The notes beneath the pieces were generated by a model. The model saw nothing but the letters and a program-made list of their open reading frames with translations. It made no database searches and was not told the origin of the DNA. From Ilyobacter_A sp963668015 (GTDB lineage: Bacteria > Fusobacteriota > Fusobacteriia > Fusobacteriales > Fusobacteriaceae): a stretch of DNA of 64,000 bases. Position 1 is the stretch's first letter. Each line of letters opens with the position of its first letter. Location of the stretch: contig CAXXCR010000008.1 of assembly GCA_963668015.2 (NCBI GenBank), forward strand, positions 23,159-87,158. Direction: 5' to 3'. Shown piece by piece: positions 51,615-60,139 of the stretch. The position numbers were made by a program, and so were the translations under genes.

Positions 51615-53345
51615 GTGGCGATCAGAAAACTTAGAAAAAAGATGAAACCTTTGATATGGGTTTTTACAATAGCATTTTTGATTTCCTTACTTGCTGTTGT
51701 TGTGGCAAATGTAAGAATGGTTGGGAAAAACAAAACTGATGTACTTGTAGTAAATGGTATGAAAGTTGGCGTAAGAGATGTGGAGAGGGCATATAATAGC
51801 AGGTTGGAGCTTTATTCCGGTTACTATTCTAAATCTATGCCACAGGAAACAGTGAAAACCATAGCTGTAAATGATGTTGTAGAACAAAAGATACTACTAT
51901 CACTTGCAAAAAAACTTAAGGTAAAGGTGTCTAAAAAAGAGCTTGATGAAACATATAAGAGAAGCATCTCGGGTATAAAAGATAAGGAAGAGCTGAAAAG
52001 AAGGCTTCTTACAATGGGATTCACGACGAAGACTTTTAAAAAGTACATAGAAAATGCAATGATTGCAGAAAAAGTGAAAGAAAAGATACAAGAGGATTAT
52101 AAGCCGGAAGATGGATTGGCACTTGAGGAGTACAATAGAAATAAATATGGGGCTTACCTAAATAAAGAGTTCGACGATGTAAAGGATGAGATAGAAGAAA
52201 ATTTAGTTTCTTTAGGAAAGATAAAATATTTTAAAGGGTTTATCGAAAGGCAGAAAAAACAAGCTGAAATTGACTTGATTGACGAAAATTACAGCACTTA
52301 TCTTGAAAAAACAGATTTTGAAGAAGCTGGTTTTGAAGTTAGTAGTGTAGATGTAGCTAACAGGGTGCTTATTCAAAAACTTTATGGCCAAGAGGACGAT
52401 GAAAAAGCAAGACAAACTGCCATCGACGGGATAAAAAAGGAGATAGCGCTTGCAAAAACAGCTATGGATAAAGGTATCGAAAAAGACACTTCTTTAGGGA
52501 CTATGGATCAAATAGAGGATTTGATTAGTAAATTAAGATGGCATTTTGTAGAGAATGCAGAGCTAAGCGAGATTCAGCTAAAGAAATACTTTGCAGAAAG
52601 TAAATCTGCTTACGATACACAGGAAGAAGCAGAGATAAAACTTATTTCTTTCAAACTAGAACCTAGAGAAAGAGACGAGAAGGCTGCACAGGAAAAGGCT
52701 GCGGAAATCCTAAAAAAAGTAACAGTTGAAAATTTTGCTGAAATGGCCAAGGAGTACTCAGTGGGACCTACAGCAGTAAAAGGGGGAGACCTTGGGTGGT
52801 TCTCTAAAAACATAATGGTTAAAGAGTTTTCAGACGCTGTATTTGCTGGAAATGTGGGAGAGGTTTACCCTGAAGTTGTAAAATCTCCATTCGGATACCA
52901 TATAATTTATATAGCTGATAAAAATGAGGAAAAACAGGAGGCGAAAGCCAGCCATATCCTTATAAGGGCTGAAATAGGTGAAGATAGTAAAAACGAGACA
53001 TACACTGAGGCACAAAAAGAACTTGTTAAATTGGAAAATGGAGAGATTGATTTTGCAAGTCTTGCAAAGGAAAAATCTCGTATAAACGGCAATTACCAAA
53101 TTACAGGAATTAAAAGGGGAACCTATGTAGCTGAAGTTGGATACGACAGTGAGCTAAATGATGCTATATTCTCATCGGAAATAGGTAAAAATGAGATTTT
53201 AAAAACAAAAGAGGGTGTGTATATATTTGAAAAGACTCTTTATACACCATTTAAAAAGGCTGAATATGAGTCTGCGAAAGCCAGAGTTAAATATGATCTG
53301 TCTGTGAAAACAGCAAATGAAAAAATAAAAGAGATGCTGAAATAG
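51615..53345 (+). CDS. PpiD/SurA-like periplasmic foldase
   Basis: 576 residues with a GTG start (SD GGGAGGG). One N-terminal anchor about 13-33 (WVFTIAFLISLLAVVVA) after a basic start, a SurA_N-like helical region about 40-190, then parvulin-type sequence about 335-440 (AEMAKEYSVGPTAVKGGDLGWF, SPFGYHIIYI) and a second partial one after ASHILIRAE. It assists folding of exported proteins, as PpiD does at the Sec exit. The second parvulin copy looks degenerate. Confidence 0.88.
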   Translation: MAIRKLRKKMKPLIWVFTIAFLISLLAVVVANVRMVGKNKTDVLVVNGMKVGVRDVERAYNSRLELYSGYYSKSMPQETVKTIAVNDVVEQKILLSLAKKLKVKVSKKELDETYKRSISGIKDKEELKRRLLTMGFTTKTFKKYIENAMIAEKVKEKIQEDYKPEDGLALEEYNRNKYGAYLNKEFDDVKDEIEENLVSLGKIKYFKGFIERQKKQAEIDLIDENYSTYLEKTDFEEAGFEVSSVDVANRVLIQKLYGQEDDEKARQTAIDGIKKEIALAKTAMDKGIEKDTSLGTMDQIEDLISKLRWHFVENAELSEIQLKKYFAESKSAYDTQEEAEIKLISFKLEPRERDEKAAQEKAAEILKKVTVENFAEMAKEYSVGPTAVKGGDLGWFSKNIMVKEFSDAVFAGNVGEVYPEVVKSPFGYHIIYIADKNEEKQEAKASHILIRAEIGEDSKNETYTEAQKELVKLENGEIDFASLAKEKSRINGNYQITGIKRGTYVAEVGYDSELNDAIFSSEIGKNEILKTKEGVYIFEKTLYTPFKKAEYESAKARVKYDLSVKTANEKIKEMLK

Positions 53346-53354
53346 AAAATGAAG

Positions 53355-53379
53355 AAAATCCTGTTATCAGGATTTTTTT
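53355..53379 (+). terminator. terminator after the ppiD-like gene
   Basis: AAAATCCTG-TTAT-CAGGATTTT stem running into a T run. Confidence 0.92.
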
Positions 53380-53497
53380 CACATATATAGGGATCCGGAA
53401 CATAAACAAGCATAGAAAAGCTCTAAAATGATGTAATTGTTAACGAGTGTACCTATGCATTAAGATACAAAAATGTATAGTTTTGGTGCAAAAAAAC

Positions 53498-53526
53498 TTT
53501 ACATAAAAAATTAAATGTGCTAAAAT
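53498..53526 (+). promoter_or_regulatory. promoter of eno
   Basis: -35 TTTACA at 53498-53503, 17-base spacer, extended -10 TGCTAAAAT ending 53526. Confidence 0.8.
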
Positions 53527-53572
53527 TAACGTGCTAGTTTAAAATAAAAAATCAGATGGAGGGGAAGTTTTG

Positions 53573-54880
53573 ATGACAAGAATCGTAGACGTTAAAGCTA
53601 GAGAAATATTAGACTCTAGAGGTAACCCAACAGTAGAAGTAGATGTTATTTTAGAATGTGGAGCTATGGGAAGAGCTGCAGTTCCTTCAGGAGCATCTAC
53701 AGGTGAAAGAGAAGCTGTTGAGCTTAGAGACGGAGATAAATCAAGATACCTTGGGAAAGGTTGTCTTACTGCAGTAAACAACGTAAACACTGAAATCAAG
53801 GAAGCTATTTTAGGTATGGATGCTACTGAGCAAGTTGCTATCGATAAAGTAATGATCGCTCTTGATGGAACAAAAACAAAATCAAGATTAGGAGCTAATG
53901 CTATTCTAGGAGTATCTCTTGCGACTGCTAAAGCAGCAGCAAATGCATTAGGTCAATCTTTATTCAAATATCTTGGAGGAACTAACGCAAAAGAATTACC
54001 TCTTCCAATGATGAACATCTTAAACGGTGGATCTCACGCAGATTCAGCTGTAGACGTTCAAGAATTCATGGTTCAACCAGTAGGAGCAGAAACTTTTGCT
54101 GAAGGATTAAGAATGGGAACTGAAGTATTCCACCACCTTGGAAAACTTCTTAAAGCAAACGGAGATTCTACAAACGTAGGAAACGAAGGAGGATACGCTC
54201 CAGCGAAGATCGAAGGTACTGAAGGTGCTCTTGACATCATCATGGAAGCTATCAAAGCAGCAGGATACGAGCCTGGAAAAGACATAACTCTAGCATTAGA
54301 CGCAGCAGCTTCTGAGTTCTGCGAAGGTGGAGAAGATGGAAACAAAGTATACAACTTCAAAAGAGAAGGCGGAGTAAAAAGAACAACTGACGAAATGATC
54401 GAATGGTATGCAGGTCTTATCGAAAAGTATCCTATAACTTCAATCGAAGATGGTCTTGACGAAAACGACTGGACTGGATTCGCAAAACTTACTACAAAAG
54501 TAGGAAACACTACTCAAATAGTTGGGGATGACTTATTCGTAACTAACACAGAGTACCTTGCAATGGGAATCGAGAAAAGCTCAGCTAACTCAATCCTAAT
54601 CAAACTTAACCAAATCGGAACTCTAACTGAAACTTTAGAAGCTATCGAAATGGCTAAAAAAGCTGGATACACAGCAGTAGTATCACACAGATCTGGAGAA
54701 ACTGCAGACGATACTATCGCAGACGTAGCAGTGGCTACTAACGCTGGACAAATCAAAACTGGATCTGCTTCAAGATCAGACAGAATGGCTAAATACAACC
54801 AACTTCTTAGAATCGAAGAAGAACTTGGTGAAACAGCAGTATATGCTGGAATGGATGCATTCTACAACATCAAAAAATAA
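53573..54880 (+). CDS. eno: enolase
   Basis: 435 residues from ATG 53573 (MTRIVDVKAREILDSRGNPT; SD GGAGGGG). Catalytic sequence: NGGSHADSAVDVQEFM, magnesium ligands in ALDAAASEF, SIEDGLDEND and DDLFVTN, and Lys in ILIKLNQIGTLTE. It converts 2-phosphoglycerate to phosphoenolpyruvate. Single-gene transcript with strong promoter and terminator; codon choice is like the ribosomal genes, consistent with high expression. Confidence 0.98.
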   Translation: MTRIVDVKAREILDSRGNPTVEVDVILECGAMGRAAVPSGASTGEREAVELRDGDKSRYLGKGCLTAVNNVNTEIKEAILGMDATEQVAIDKVMIALDGTKTKSRLGANAILGVSLATAKAAANALGQSLFKYLGGTNAKELPLPMMNILNGGSHADSAVDVQEFMVQPVGAETFAEGLRMGTEVFHHLGKLLKANGDSTNVGNEGGYAPAKIEGTEGALDIIMEAIKAAGYEPGKDITLALDAAASEFCEGGEDGNKVYNFKREGGVKRTTDEMIEWYAGLIEKYPITSIEDGLDENDWTGFAKLTTKVGNTTQIVGDDLFVTNTEYLAMGIEKSSANSILIKLNQIGTLTETLEAIEMAKKAGYTAVVSHRSGETADDTIADVAVATNAGQIKTGSASRSDRMAKYNQLLRIEEELGETAVYAGMDAFYNIKK

Positions 54881-54898
54881 GTTTTAATATATAATATG

Positions 54899-54930
54899 AG
54901 CCCTCTAATTAGAGGGCTTTTTTTATTTTT
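54899..54930 (+). terminator. terminator after eno
   Basis: AGCCCTCT-AATT-AGAGGGCT stem, then seven T residues. Confidence 0.95.
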
Positions 54931-54953
54931 AGATAACGGGTACATAAACTTGA

Positions 54954-55530
54954 AATTTTATAAAAAAATTAGTGGAAGATGGAATTGTGCCTCTTTTTCC
55001 TGCGGACAACTCTTTTGAGAAAGAACAGCCATGTTTTTAGGCGGTCCTTGGATGATAAAGAATTTGAAAAATTATCCTGAACTTGAGTGGGGAGTAATGC
55101 CATATCCAAAGATTCCAAAAGGAAAAACTGTAATCCCTTTTGGAAGTTGGGGGTGCAGTATAACTAAGAATTCTAAGACCCAGGAATTGGCGGCTTTTGT
55201 AATAAACTTTATAACAAGTTCAGAAGCTTGCCTACAGTTTTACGAGGCAAATAACCTGATTCCTGTAAAGAAAAAAGCAATAAGAAGATTGAGTGAATCA
55301 GATAAGATGCCATATAAATTATTTGCAGAGCAACTGGAAACAACATCAAAGGCTAGGCCGAGAACTCCGATATACCCGACTTTATCCAAGTATTTTTCCG
55401 AGTCTGTGAATGCAGTTGCCTTGGATAAGACCCGGAAGCAGTTTTAAATAAAAACATGAAGTACGTTCAAAAAGAGTTGAGGAAAGCTAAATTTATTAAT
55501 TGGATACAAGGTTTTCGTTTTGAAAAATAA
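54954..55530 (+). pseudogene. decayed ABC transporter sugar-binding protein, C-terminal part
   Basis: The open frame 55031-55447 reads MFLGGPWMIKNLKNYPEL ... WGVMPYPKIPKGK, the C-lobe of a family 1 extracellular solute-binding protein. The upstream stretch still reads KKLVEDGIVPLFPADNSFEK in another frame, joined by a frameshift near 55029. A second frameshift near 55428 moves the tail (DPEAVLNKNMKYVQKELRKA) out of frame. The N-terminal two thirds is missing. It has no promoter or SD and no permease genes nearby. A remnant, almost certainly nonfunctional. Confidence 0.85.
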
Positions 55531-55577
55531 AAGAGTATTTTTAGTACCGGAATTAACTTTTTGAAAGCTTATTTTTA

Positions 55578-55586
55578 TGATATAAT
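55578..55586 (+). promoter_or_regulatory. extended -10 promoter of the GNAT gene
   Basis: TGATATAAT ending 55586. TTGAAA at 55561 is only 14 bases away, so recognition probably depends on the TG extension. Confidence 0.55.
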
Positions 55587-55619
55587 ACTTTGGAAAAATA
55601 GTGTGTTTTGGAGAGTAAT

Positions 55620-56081
55620 ATGGAATTTTTTCTAAGAAAAAGTAAAGACGAAGATATTTTTGAAATATACAACCTGGTAAACAGGAAATATATAGAAAAA
55701 TACTCAGAAAGAGGCATTGATGAGGAATGGGAGAGACACAGGGATTGGTATAGATTTCTGCTGGGATCGCCTGAAAATCTACTTTACACAGTTTGTGGTG
55801 CAAGAGGTAGTTTTTGCGGATACGTCAGGTTTGAATTAAAAGGAGAAACAGGAGTCATATCCCTAATTTTATCTGACTGCATAAGGGGCAAGGGGCTTTC
55901 TAAGGCTATTATAGAATTAGGGGTTTTAAAATTGAAAGAAGATGCGTCTAATATAAAATGTATAGCGGCAGATATAGTTGAAGAGAACGCAAGGTCCATC
56001 AGATCATTTGAAGCCGTGGGTTTCGTCAAAAAAGGTACAGATTCTAACGGGATAGCAAGGTATGCAAGGGTGATGGGTTAA
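55620..56081 (+). CDS. GNAT-family N-acetyltransferase
   Basis: 153 residues from ATG 55620. RimJ/RimL-like GNAT fold: a start strand FFLRKSKDEDIFEIYNLVN, the CoA-binding region SLILSDCIRGKGLSKAIIELG (a degenerate RGKGLG/A type), and the closing ENARSIRSFEAVGFVKKG. Substrate unknown; the RimJ/L and PseH branches share these features. No operon partner. SD GGAGAG. Confidence 0.85.
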   Translation: MEFFLRKSKDEDIFEIYNLVNRKYIEKYSERGIDEEWERHRDWYRFLLGSPENLLYTVCGARGSFCGYVRFELKGETGVISLILSDCIRGKGLSKAIIELGVLKLKEDASNIKCIAADIVEENARSIRSFEAVGFVKKGTDSNGIARYARVMG

Positions 56082-56124
56082 TTTTTTAAAAAATTTCTTT
56101 CCTGTGCTTTATGCTTTGTAATAC

Positions 56125-56153
56125 TTGTAAGGGGAATGAAATTGTGATATAAT
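56125..56153 (+). promoter_or_regulatory. promoter of the tyrS leader
   Basis: -35 TTGTAA at 56125-56130, 17-base spacer, extended -10 TGATATAAT ending 56153. Confidence 0.85.
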
Positions 56154-56182
56154 TTAGAAAATATTACAACAGGAGATAAACA

Positions 56183-56230
56183 ATGAGAAGTGAACTTAGA
56201 AGATACTATTATTACTATTATTATTTGTAG
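56183..56230 (+). CDS. tyrosine-rich leader peptide of tyrS
   Basis: 15 residues, MRSELRRYYYYYYYL: seven consecutive Tyr codons (TAC TAT TAT TAC TAT TAT TAT at 56204-56224). SD AGGAG at 56171-56175. The ribosome would stall here when charged tRNA-Tyr is scarce. The RNA downstream can form alternative structures that include a terminator, so this is a classical attenuation leader controlling tyrosyl-tRNA synthetase. Confidence 0.88.
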   Translation: MRSELRRYYYYYYYL

Positions 56231-56344
56231 GGGAGTGCAACTGTAAAAATACAGAGGTATCCCTAGTTTTGTGGTAAATAGTAAAGCTTCTGGGTTTGTA
56301 TCTGTAAATAATGTGCTCGCAGATATAGGCTGCGGGCTTTTTTT
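56228..56344 (+). promoter_or_regulatory. tyrS attenuator RNA with terminator and antiterminator
   Basis: Terminator: GCTCGCAG (56315-56322) with CTGCGGGC (56330-56337), then seven T residues. Antiterminator: TATCTG (56299-56304) with CAGATA (56320-56325), which uses the same bases as the terminator's left arm. Upstream are TAGGG/CCCTA (56228, 56261) enclosing CTGTA-AAAA-TACAG (56241-56254), next to the leader stop codon. I see no T-box consensus. Confidence 0.82.
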
Positions 56345-56372
56345 ATTGAAAATAAGCTGAAAGGGGAAATTC

Positions 56373-57590
56373 ATGAATATTGGAGCGGAAGTAAAAAGGC
56401 AGATGGAGATATTAAAAAGAGGTGTAGAAGAGATAATCTCCGAGGAAGAGCTTGAGAAAAAGCTGAAGAAATCTTTGGAAATAGGGGAACCTCTGAAAAT
56501 TAAGCTTGGAATAGATCCAACAGGAAGCGACCTGCATATAGGGCATGCTGTACCTCTTAGAAAACTTAAACAGTTTCAAGATCTTGGTCACAAAGTGATT
56601 TTTTTAATAGGTACATTTACTGCTAGAATAGGGGACCCGACTGGAAAATCTGAAACAAGAAAGATGCTATCAGCAGAAGAGATTCAAGAAAATATAAAAA
56701 CATATCTAGAACAGCTTAAACTTATATTGGATATGGAAAAAACCGAGGTTGTTTACAACGGGGACTGGTTGGAAAAACTTAAATTAGAAGATGTACTTAA
56801 GCTGCTATCTCAATTCACGGTTGCTCAGATGGTATCAAGGGAAGATTTTGCGAAAAGATTGAAAGAAAATAAGCCGGTTTCGATTGTTGAATTCATGTAC
56901 CCTATACTGCAGGGATACGACTCTGTGGCAATAGATGCAGATGTTGAACTTGGTGCAACGGAACAAAAATTTAACCTTTTAAGAGGAAGGGATCTGCAAA
57001 AAAATGCAGGAGATGAGCAGCAAGTATGTATGATGATGCCAATACTTGTAGGACTTGACGGAGTTGAAAAGATGTCCAAATCCTTAAACAATTATATAGG
57101 TATAACAGAAGCTCCTAATGATATGTTTGGTAAAGCAATGTCTATTTCTGATGAACTTATGTGGACATATTATGAGATGGCTACAGATGTTGCTATGGAT
57201 GAGATAGAAAATATGAAAAAAGGCGTTTCTGATGGAAGCTTCCACCCGATGGAGGCAAAAAAGAGGCTGGGATCTGAAATAGTAAAAGCCTACCATGGAG
57301 AAGAAGAGGGGAAAAAAGCCAGAGAGTGGTTTGAAAATGTATTTTCAAAGAAAAATCTAGCAGTAGATCTTCCAGAAGTAAAGTTGGATGTAGAAGAGTC
57401 AGGAGCTATAGAACTTCTTGTTAAAGAACTTGGATTTTTCAAATCAAACTCCGAAGCTAGAAGGCTTATACAGCAGGGTGGATTTAAAGTTAACGATGAG
57501 GCTGTAAAAGATGTAGCAGCTGTTATAGGTATAGAAGATGGTATGATAGTTAGAGCAGGAAAGAAAAAAATTGTAAAAATAGTTAAATAG
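56373..57590 (+). CDS. tyrS: tyrosyl-tRNA synthetase
   Basis: 405 residues. Class I motif GSDLHIGHAVPLRKL (HIGH) about 50-64 and KMSKSLNNYIG about 231-241; the C-terminal S4-like RNA-binding domain has SNSEARRLIQQGGFKVN about 352-372. Its length and motif forms fit the longer TyrRS branch rather than the shorter TyrRS of B. subtilis. Expressed behind the Tyr leader peptide. Confidence 0.97.
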   Translation: MNIGAEVKRQMEILKRGVEEIISEEELEKKLKKSLEIGEPLKIKLGIDPTGSDLHIGHAVPLRKLKQFQDLGHKVIFLIGTFTARIGDPTGKSETRKMLSAEEIQENIKTYLEQLKLILDMEKTEVVYNGDWLEKLKLEDVLKLLSQFTVAQMVSREDFAKRLKENKPVSIVEFMYPILQGYDSVAIDADVELGATEQKFNLLRGRDLQKNAGDEQQVCMMMPILVGLDGVEKMSKSLNNYIGITEAPNDMFGKAMSISDELMWTYYEMATDVAMDEIENMKKGVSDGSFHPMEAKKRLGSEIVKAYHGEEEGKKAREWFENVFSKKNLAVDLPEVKLDVEESGAIELLVKELGFFKSNSEARRLIQQGGFKVNDEAVKDVAAVIGIEDGMIVRAGKKKIVKIVK

Positions 57591-57609
57591 GTGCTAGTCG
57601 CCTATTTTT
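57586..57609 (+). terminator. terminator after tyrS
   Basis: ATAGGTG pairs with CGCCTAT (one G-U) around a short loop, then TTTTTC, overlapping the stop codon. Confidence 0.8.
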
Positions 57610-57633
57610 CTTTAAACGTTGGTGGGGGATAAA

Positions 57634-58080
57634 ATGGGGAAAAGGTTTTCTTATGGGTTTGCTATAGAAGAATATGAAAAGTTCAGCTCTTATTTGACCA
57701 AGGGCGGATTTAAGCATGGGGTAAGCGGGAGTTTGAGAAGAAAAAAAGAGGATATAGGGGATATAGATGTAGTAGTTGTTGGTCAGGAAAAAGCAATATT
57801 AGACTATGTTAAAAAATACGGTAAAATAGAGGGGAGAATAAACCGGTACGAGTACATGCTTGTGGACGGGATAAGTGTGCATATCATACCGGAAACAGAA
57901 GAAGCTTATGTGTACACTTTATGGCACTCTACAGGGCCGAAACCCCACGTAAAATTAATAGAAGATATGTATATGTACAAAAATAAAACGATTAACAAAA
58001 ATGTAGACGATGAAAAAGACCTATATTTAGATATAGGTCTGAATTACATAGATCCGGAAGAAAGATATAAAGAAGTTTAA
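57634..58080 (+). CDS. minimal X-family polymerase-like nucleotidyltransferase
   Basis: 148 residues from ATG 57634 (SD GGGGGA). The palm signature of DNA polymerase beta-like enzymes is clear: GSLRRKKEDIGDIDVVV at 32-48, with Gly-Ser and two Asp (43, 45). A later STGPKPHV (99-106) matches the Pol X TGSKxHN motif. The third Asp, expected in a DLRVVP-like strand, is Ser81 in SVHIIP. It has no finger, lyase or PHP domain. Function unknown; it could be an inactive or altered transferase. Its end overlaps the convergent lipase by 4 bases. Confidence 0.7.
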   Translation: MGKRFSYGFAIEEYEKFSSYLTKGGFKHGVSGSLRRKKEDIGDIDVVVVGQEKAILDYVKKYGKIEGRINRYEYMLVDGISVHIIPETEEAYVYTLWHSTGPKPHVKLIEDMYMYKNKTINKNVDDEKDLYLDIGLNYIDPEERYKEV

Positions 58081-58994
58081 TCTTTTATGTGTTTTTTTAT
58101 CCAGGAGAGAATATCCTGGTAAACCTCTAGTCTGTTTATTTCGTTTAAAACTTCATGTCTGGAGTTTTTGTAGAGTTTAATAGTTATATCTTCTACACCT
58201 GATCTGACGTACTTATTATAAAGGGATTCAATCCCCTTTCCATATTTTCCGAATGGGTCAGAGCTTCCCGAAACTATAAAAACAGGCATACTGTTTGGCA
58301 TTTTTCTGAAGTTTTTCCCATTTAATGTACTGTTTATGAGAGAAAATAAGGAGAAGTAGAAGTTGGCAGGAAGTACTCCGCCGCAAAGTGGGTCTTTTAT
58401 ATAATTTTTAACAGCAAGTTGATCACTAGAAAGCCAGTCATAGCTGGTTTTTTTTTCTGTTTTTTTATTGTAAGAGAGAAAACTTAAAAAATCCAGAAGA
58501 GGGCTAGGACGTTCTTTTCCGAACAGCATGATTAACCTTGCCAAGTATTTTCCAAGGATCAGTTCCAGACCGAAACTTCCGTTTGAACCTGAAAGTAAAA
58601 GGCCGTTTAATTTTAATTGCGGATTGTTCTGTATCATCTTCTGTGAGATAAAAGAACCCATACTATGCCCTAGGATAAACAGAGGGGTGTTAAGGTTTTC
58701 AGCTTTGATAAACTTGGTCAGCTTGATCTGATCATCTGCTATCCTCTCAAGCCCAAAAGCTCCTATCTTGCCTTTATCGGATATATTTTCAATGTTTTTA
58801 CCGTGTCCTCTATGGTCGGCTGCGTACACTGAAATTCCATTTTTATTTAAAAAAGCAGCGAAGTCGGTATAGCGTTTACTGTGCTCAGCCATTCCGTGGA
58901 CTATCTGCAGCACAGCAACAGGATTTTTGACTTCCCAGCATCTAACAAATATAGTTTTTCCCTCCGCTACTTTTAGTTGGAAATTATTTTCCAT
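58077..58994 (-). CDS. alpha/beta hydrolase, monoacylglycerol lipase-like
   Basis: 305 residues from ATG 58994 (SD GAGGAG); earlier ATG codons in frame lack an SD. Serine hydrolase: HGMAEHSKRY near residue 32-41 (oxyanion region), nucleophile GHSMGSF, Asp in SGSSDPFG and His in SRHEVLNE. This matches the lysophospholipase/monoglyceride lipase group. No signal peptide, so cytoplasmic. Substrate unproven. Confidence 0.9.
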   Translation of the reverse strand: MENNFQLKVAEGKTIFVRCWEVKNPVAVLQIVHGMAEHSKRYTDFAAFLNKNGISVYAADHRGHGKNIENISDKGKIGAFGLERIADDQIKLTKFIKAENLNTPLFILGHSMGSFISQKMIQNNPQLKLNGLLLSGSNGSFGLELILGKYLARLIMLFGKERPSPLLDFLSFLSYNKKTEKKTSYDWLSSDQLAVKNYIKDPLCGGVLPANFYFSLFSLINSTLNGKNFRKMPNSMPVFIVSGSSDPFGKYGKGIESLYNKYVRSGVEDITIKLYKNSRHEVLNEINRLEVYQDILSWIKKHIKD

Positions 58995-59055
58995 ACGATC
59001 ATTCTCCTCATTTTTTCTGAAGTTTACATTTTGATTTTTTTTTAAATGATATAAT

Positions 59056-59277
59056 AAATCACTGAATTTATCTAAAATCATCTTTTATCACGAATTACAC
59101 TAATCCTAGAGTCATTGAAATACTATAAAATTCCCTGTTTACTATATAACCTCTGTGGAACTCACTCTTTTTATCCGTGCAAATCTTTGACCAGTTTTTT
59201 TTATTTACATTTATGTCTATTCATGCGATTCATGACCAAAAAAGTTTTGGTGTAATTGCAAAAAATTCAATATTTTA
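59056..59277 (-). repeat. dispersed intergenic element, family B, copy 4
   Basis: Starts ATCACTGAATTTAT and ends AATTCAATATTTTA. On the minus strand it reads TTTTGGTCATGAATCGCAT and GTCAAAGATTTGCACGGAT. More decayed than copy 3, with the same orientation. It lies between the lipase start and nth; no terminator is adjacent. Confidence 0.8.
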
Positions 59278-59423
59278 CCCTAAATTATTAATTTTTAAAC
59301 TTCTACAGTTTTCTTGAATCCAAGAATATTAAGCGACTTAATAAAACGCTAAAAAATACGATGACAAATCACTCTATATAGTATATTATAAAGAAAAGAT
59401 AAAAACAATAAAAGGTCCTGCAT

Positions 59424-59460
59424 CCAAGCTCAAAGAATTCCAATTTAAAGTTGGGCTTGG
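59424..59460 (+). promoter_or_regulatory. hairpin ahead of nth
   Basis: CCAAGCTCAA pairs with TTGGGCTTGG (10 positions, one G-U) around a 17-base loop, ending 10 bases before the nth ribosome binding site. No T tract; a post-transcriptional role is possible. Confidence 0.5.
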
Positions 59461-59479
59461 GTAAAAATTGGGAGGAACA

Positions 59480-60124
59480 ATGAGAAAAAAAGAAAAAGTT
59501 AAAAAGCTAGTAGAGATATTCAGAGATAAATATGGGAAACCAAGATGCGCTTTGGATTACAGATCTCCGTTTGAACTATTGGTGGCAGTTATATTGTCGG
59601 CTCAGTGCACGGATGTGAGGGTAAACATAGTAACCAAAGAACTTTTCAAAAAATATAATACGGCGGCGAATTTTGCAGACCTTCCCTTGAGTCAGATAGA
59701 AGAACTTATACGATCTACCGGTTTTTATAGGAACAAAGCGAAAAATATACAAGCGGCCAGCAAGATGATACTGGAAAACTATAACGGCAATATACCAAAG
59801 TCTATGGATGAACTTGTTTCCCTGCCAGGAGTCGGTAGGAAAACGGCTAATGTTGTAAGAGCTGAGATATGGGGAATAGCTGACGGAGTGGTTGTGGATA
59901 CCCATGTAAAGAGGTTATCCAACAGAATAGGTTTGGTTAAAAATGAAAATCCTATTATCATTGAGAGGGAGCTTATGAAGATAGTGCCGGTAGAAGATTG
60001 GATAGATTATTCGCACTTCCTGATACTTCATGGGAGAGGGACCTGTAAAGCAAGGAAGCCTCTCTGTGACGAGTGTGAAATATCGGACTTGTGCAAATAC
60101 GGTAAAAAGCTGCTAAAGAGGTAA
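59480..60124 (+). CDS. nth: endonuclease III
   Basis: 214 residues from ATG 59480 (SD GGGAGG). HhH motif LPGVGRKTANVV with catalytic Lys in GRKTA, Asp in VVVDTHVKRL, and a complete [4Fe-4S] cluster motif C-x6-C-x2-C-x5-C near the C-terminus (CKARKPLCDECEISDLC). DNA glycosylase/AP lyase for oxidised pyrimidines. Confidence 0.97.
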   Translation: MRKKEKVKKLVEIFRDKYGKPRCALDYRSPFELLVAVILSAQCTDVRVNIVTKELFKKYNTAANFADLPLSQIEELIRSTGFYRNKAKNIQAASKMILENYNGNIPKSMDELVSLPGVGRKTANVVRAEIWGIADGVVVDTHVKRLSNRIGLVKNENPIIIERELMKIVPVEDWIDYSHFLILHGRGTCKARKPLCDECEISDLCKYGKKLLKR

Positions 60125-60139
60125 ACTATCAAGTGGGGT

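Noticed and set aside
55031..55447. Complete small gene
   Set aside because: It begins within a known protein family's C-lobe, has no SD, and the adjacent frames carry the rest of the homology, so it is a pseudogene fragment.
56155..56372. T-box riboswitch upstream of tyrS
   Set aside because: I could not find the conserved T-box sequence or specifier stem; the Tyr-codon leader peptide explains the terminator better.
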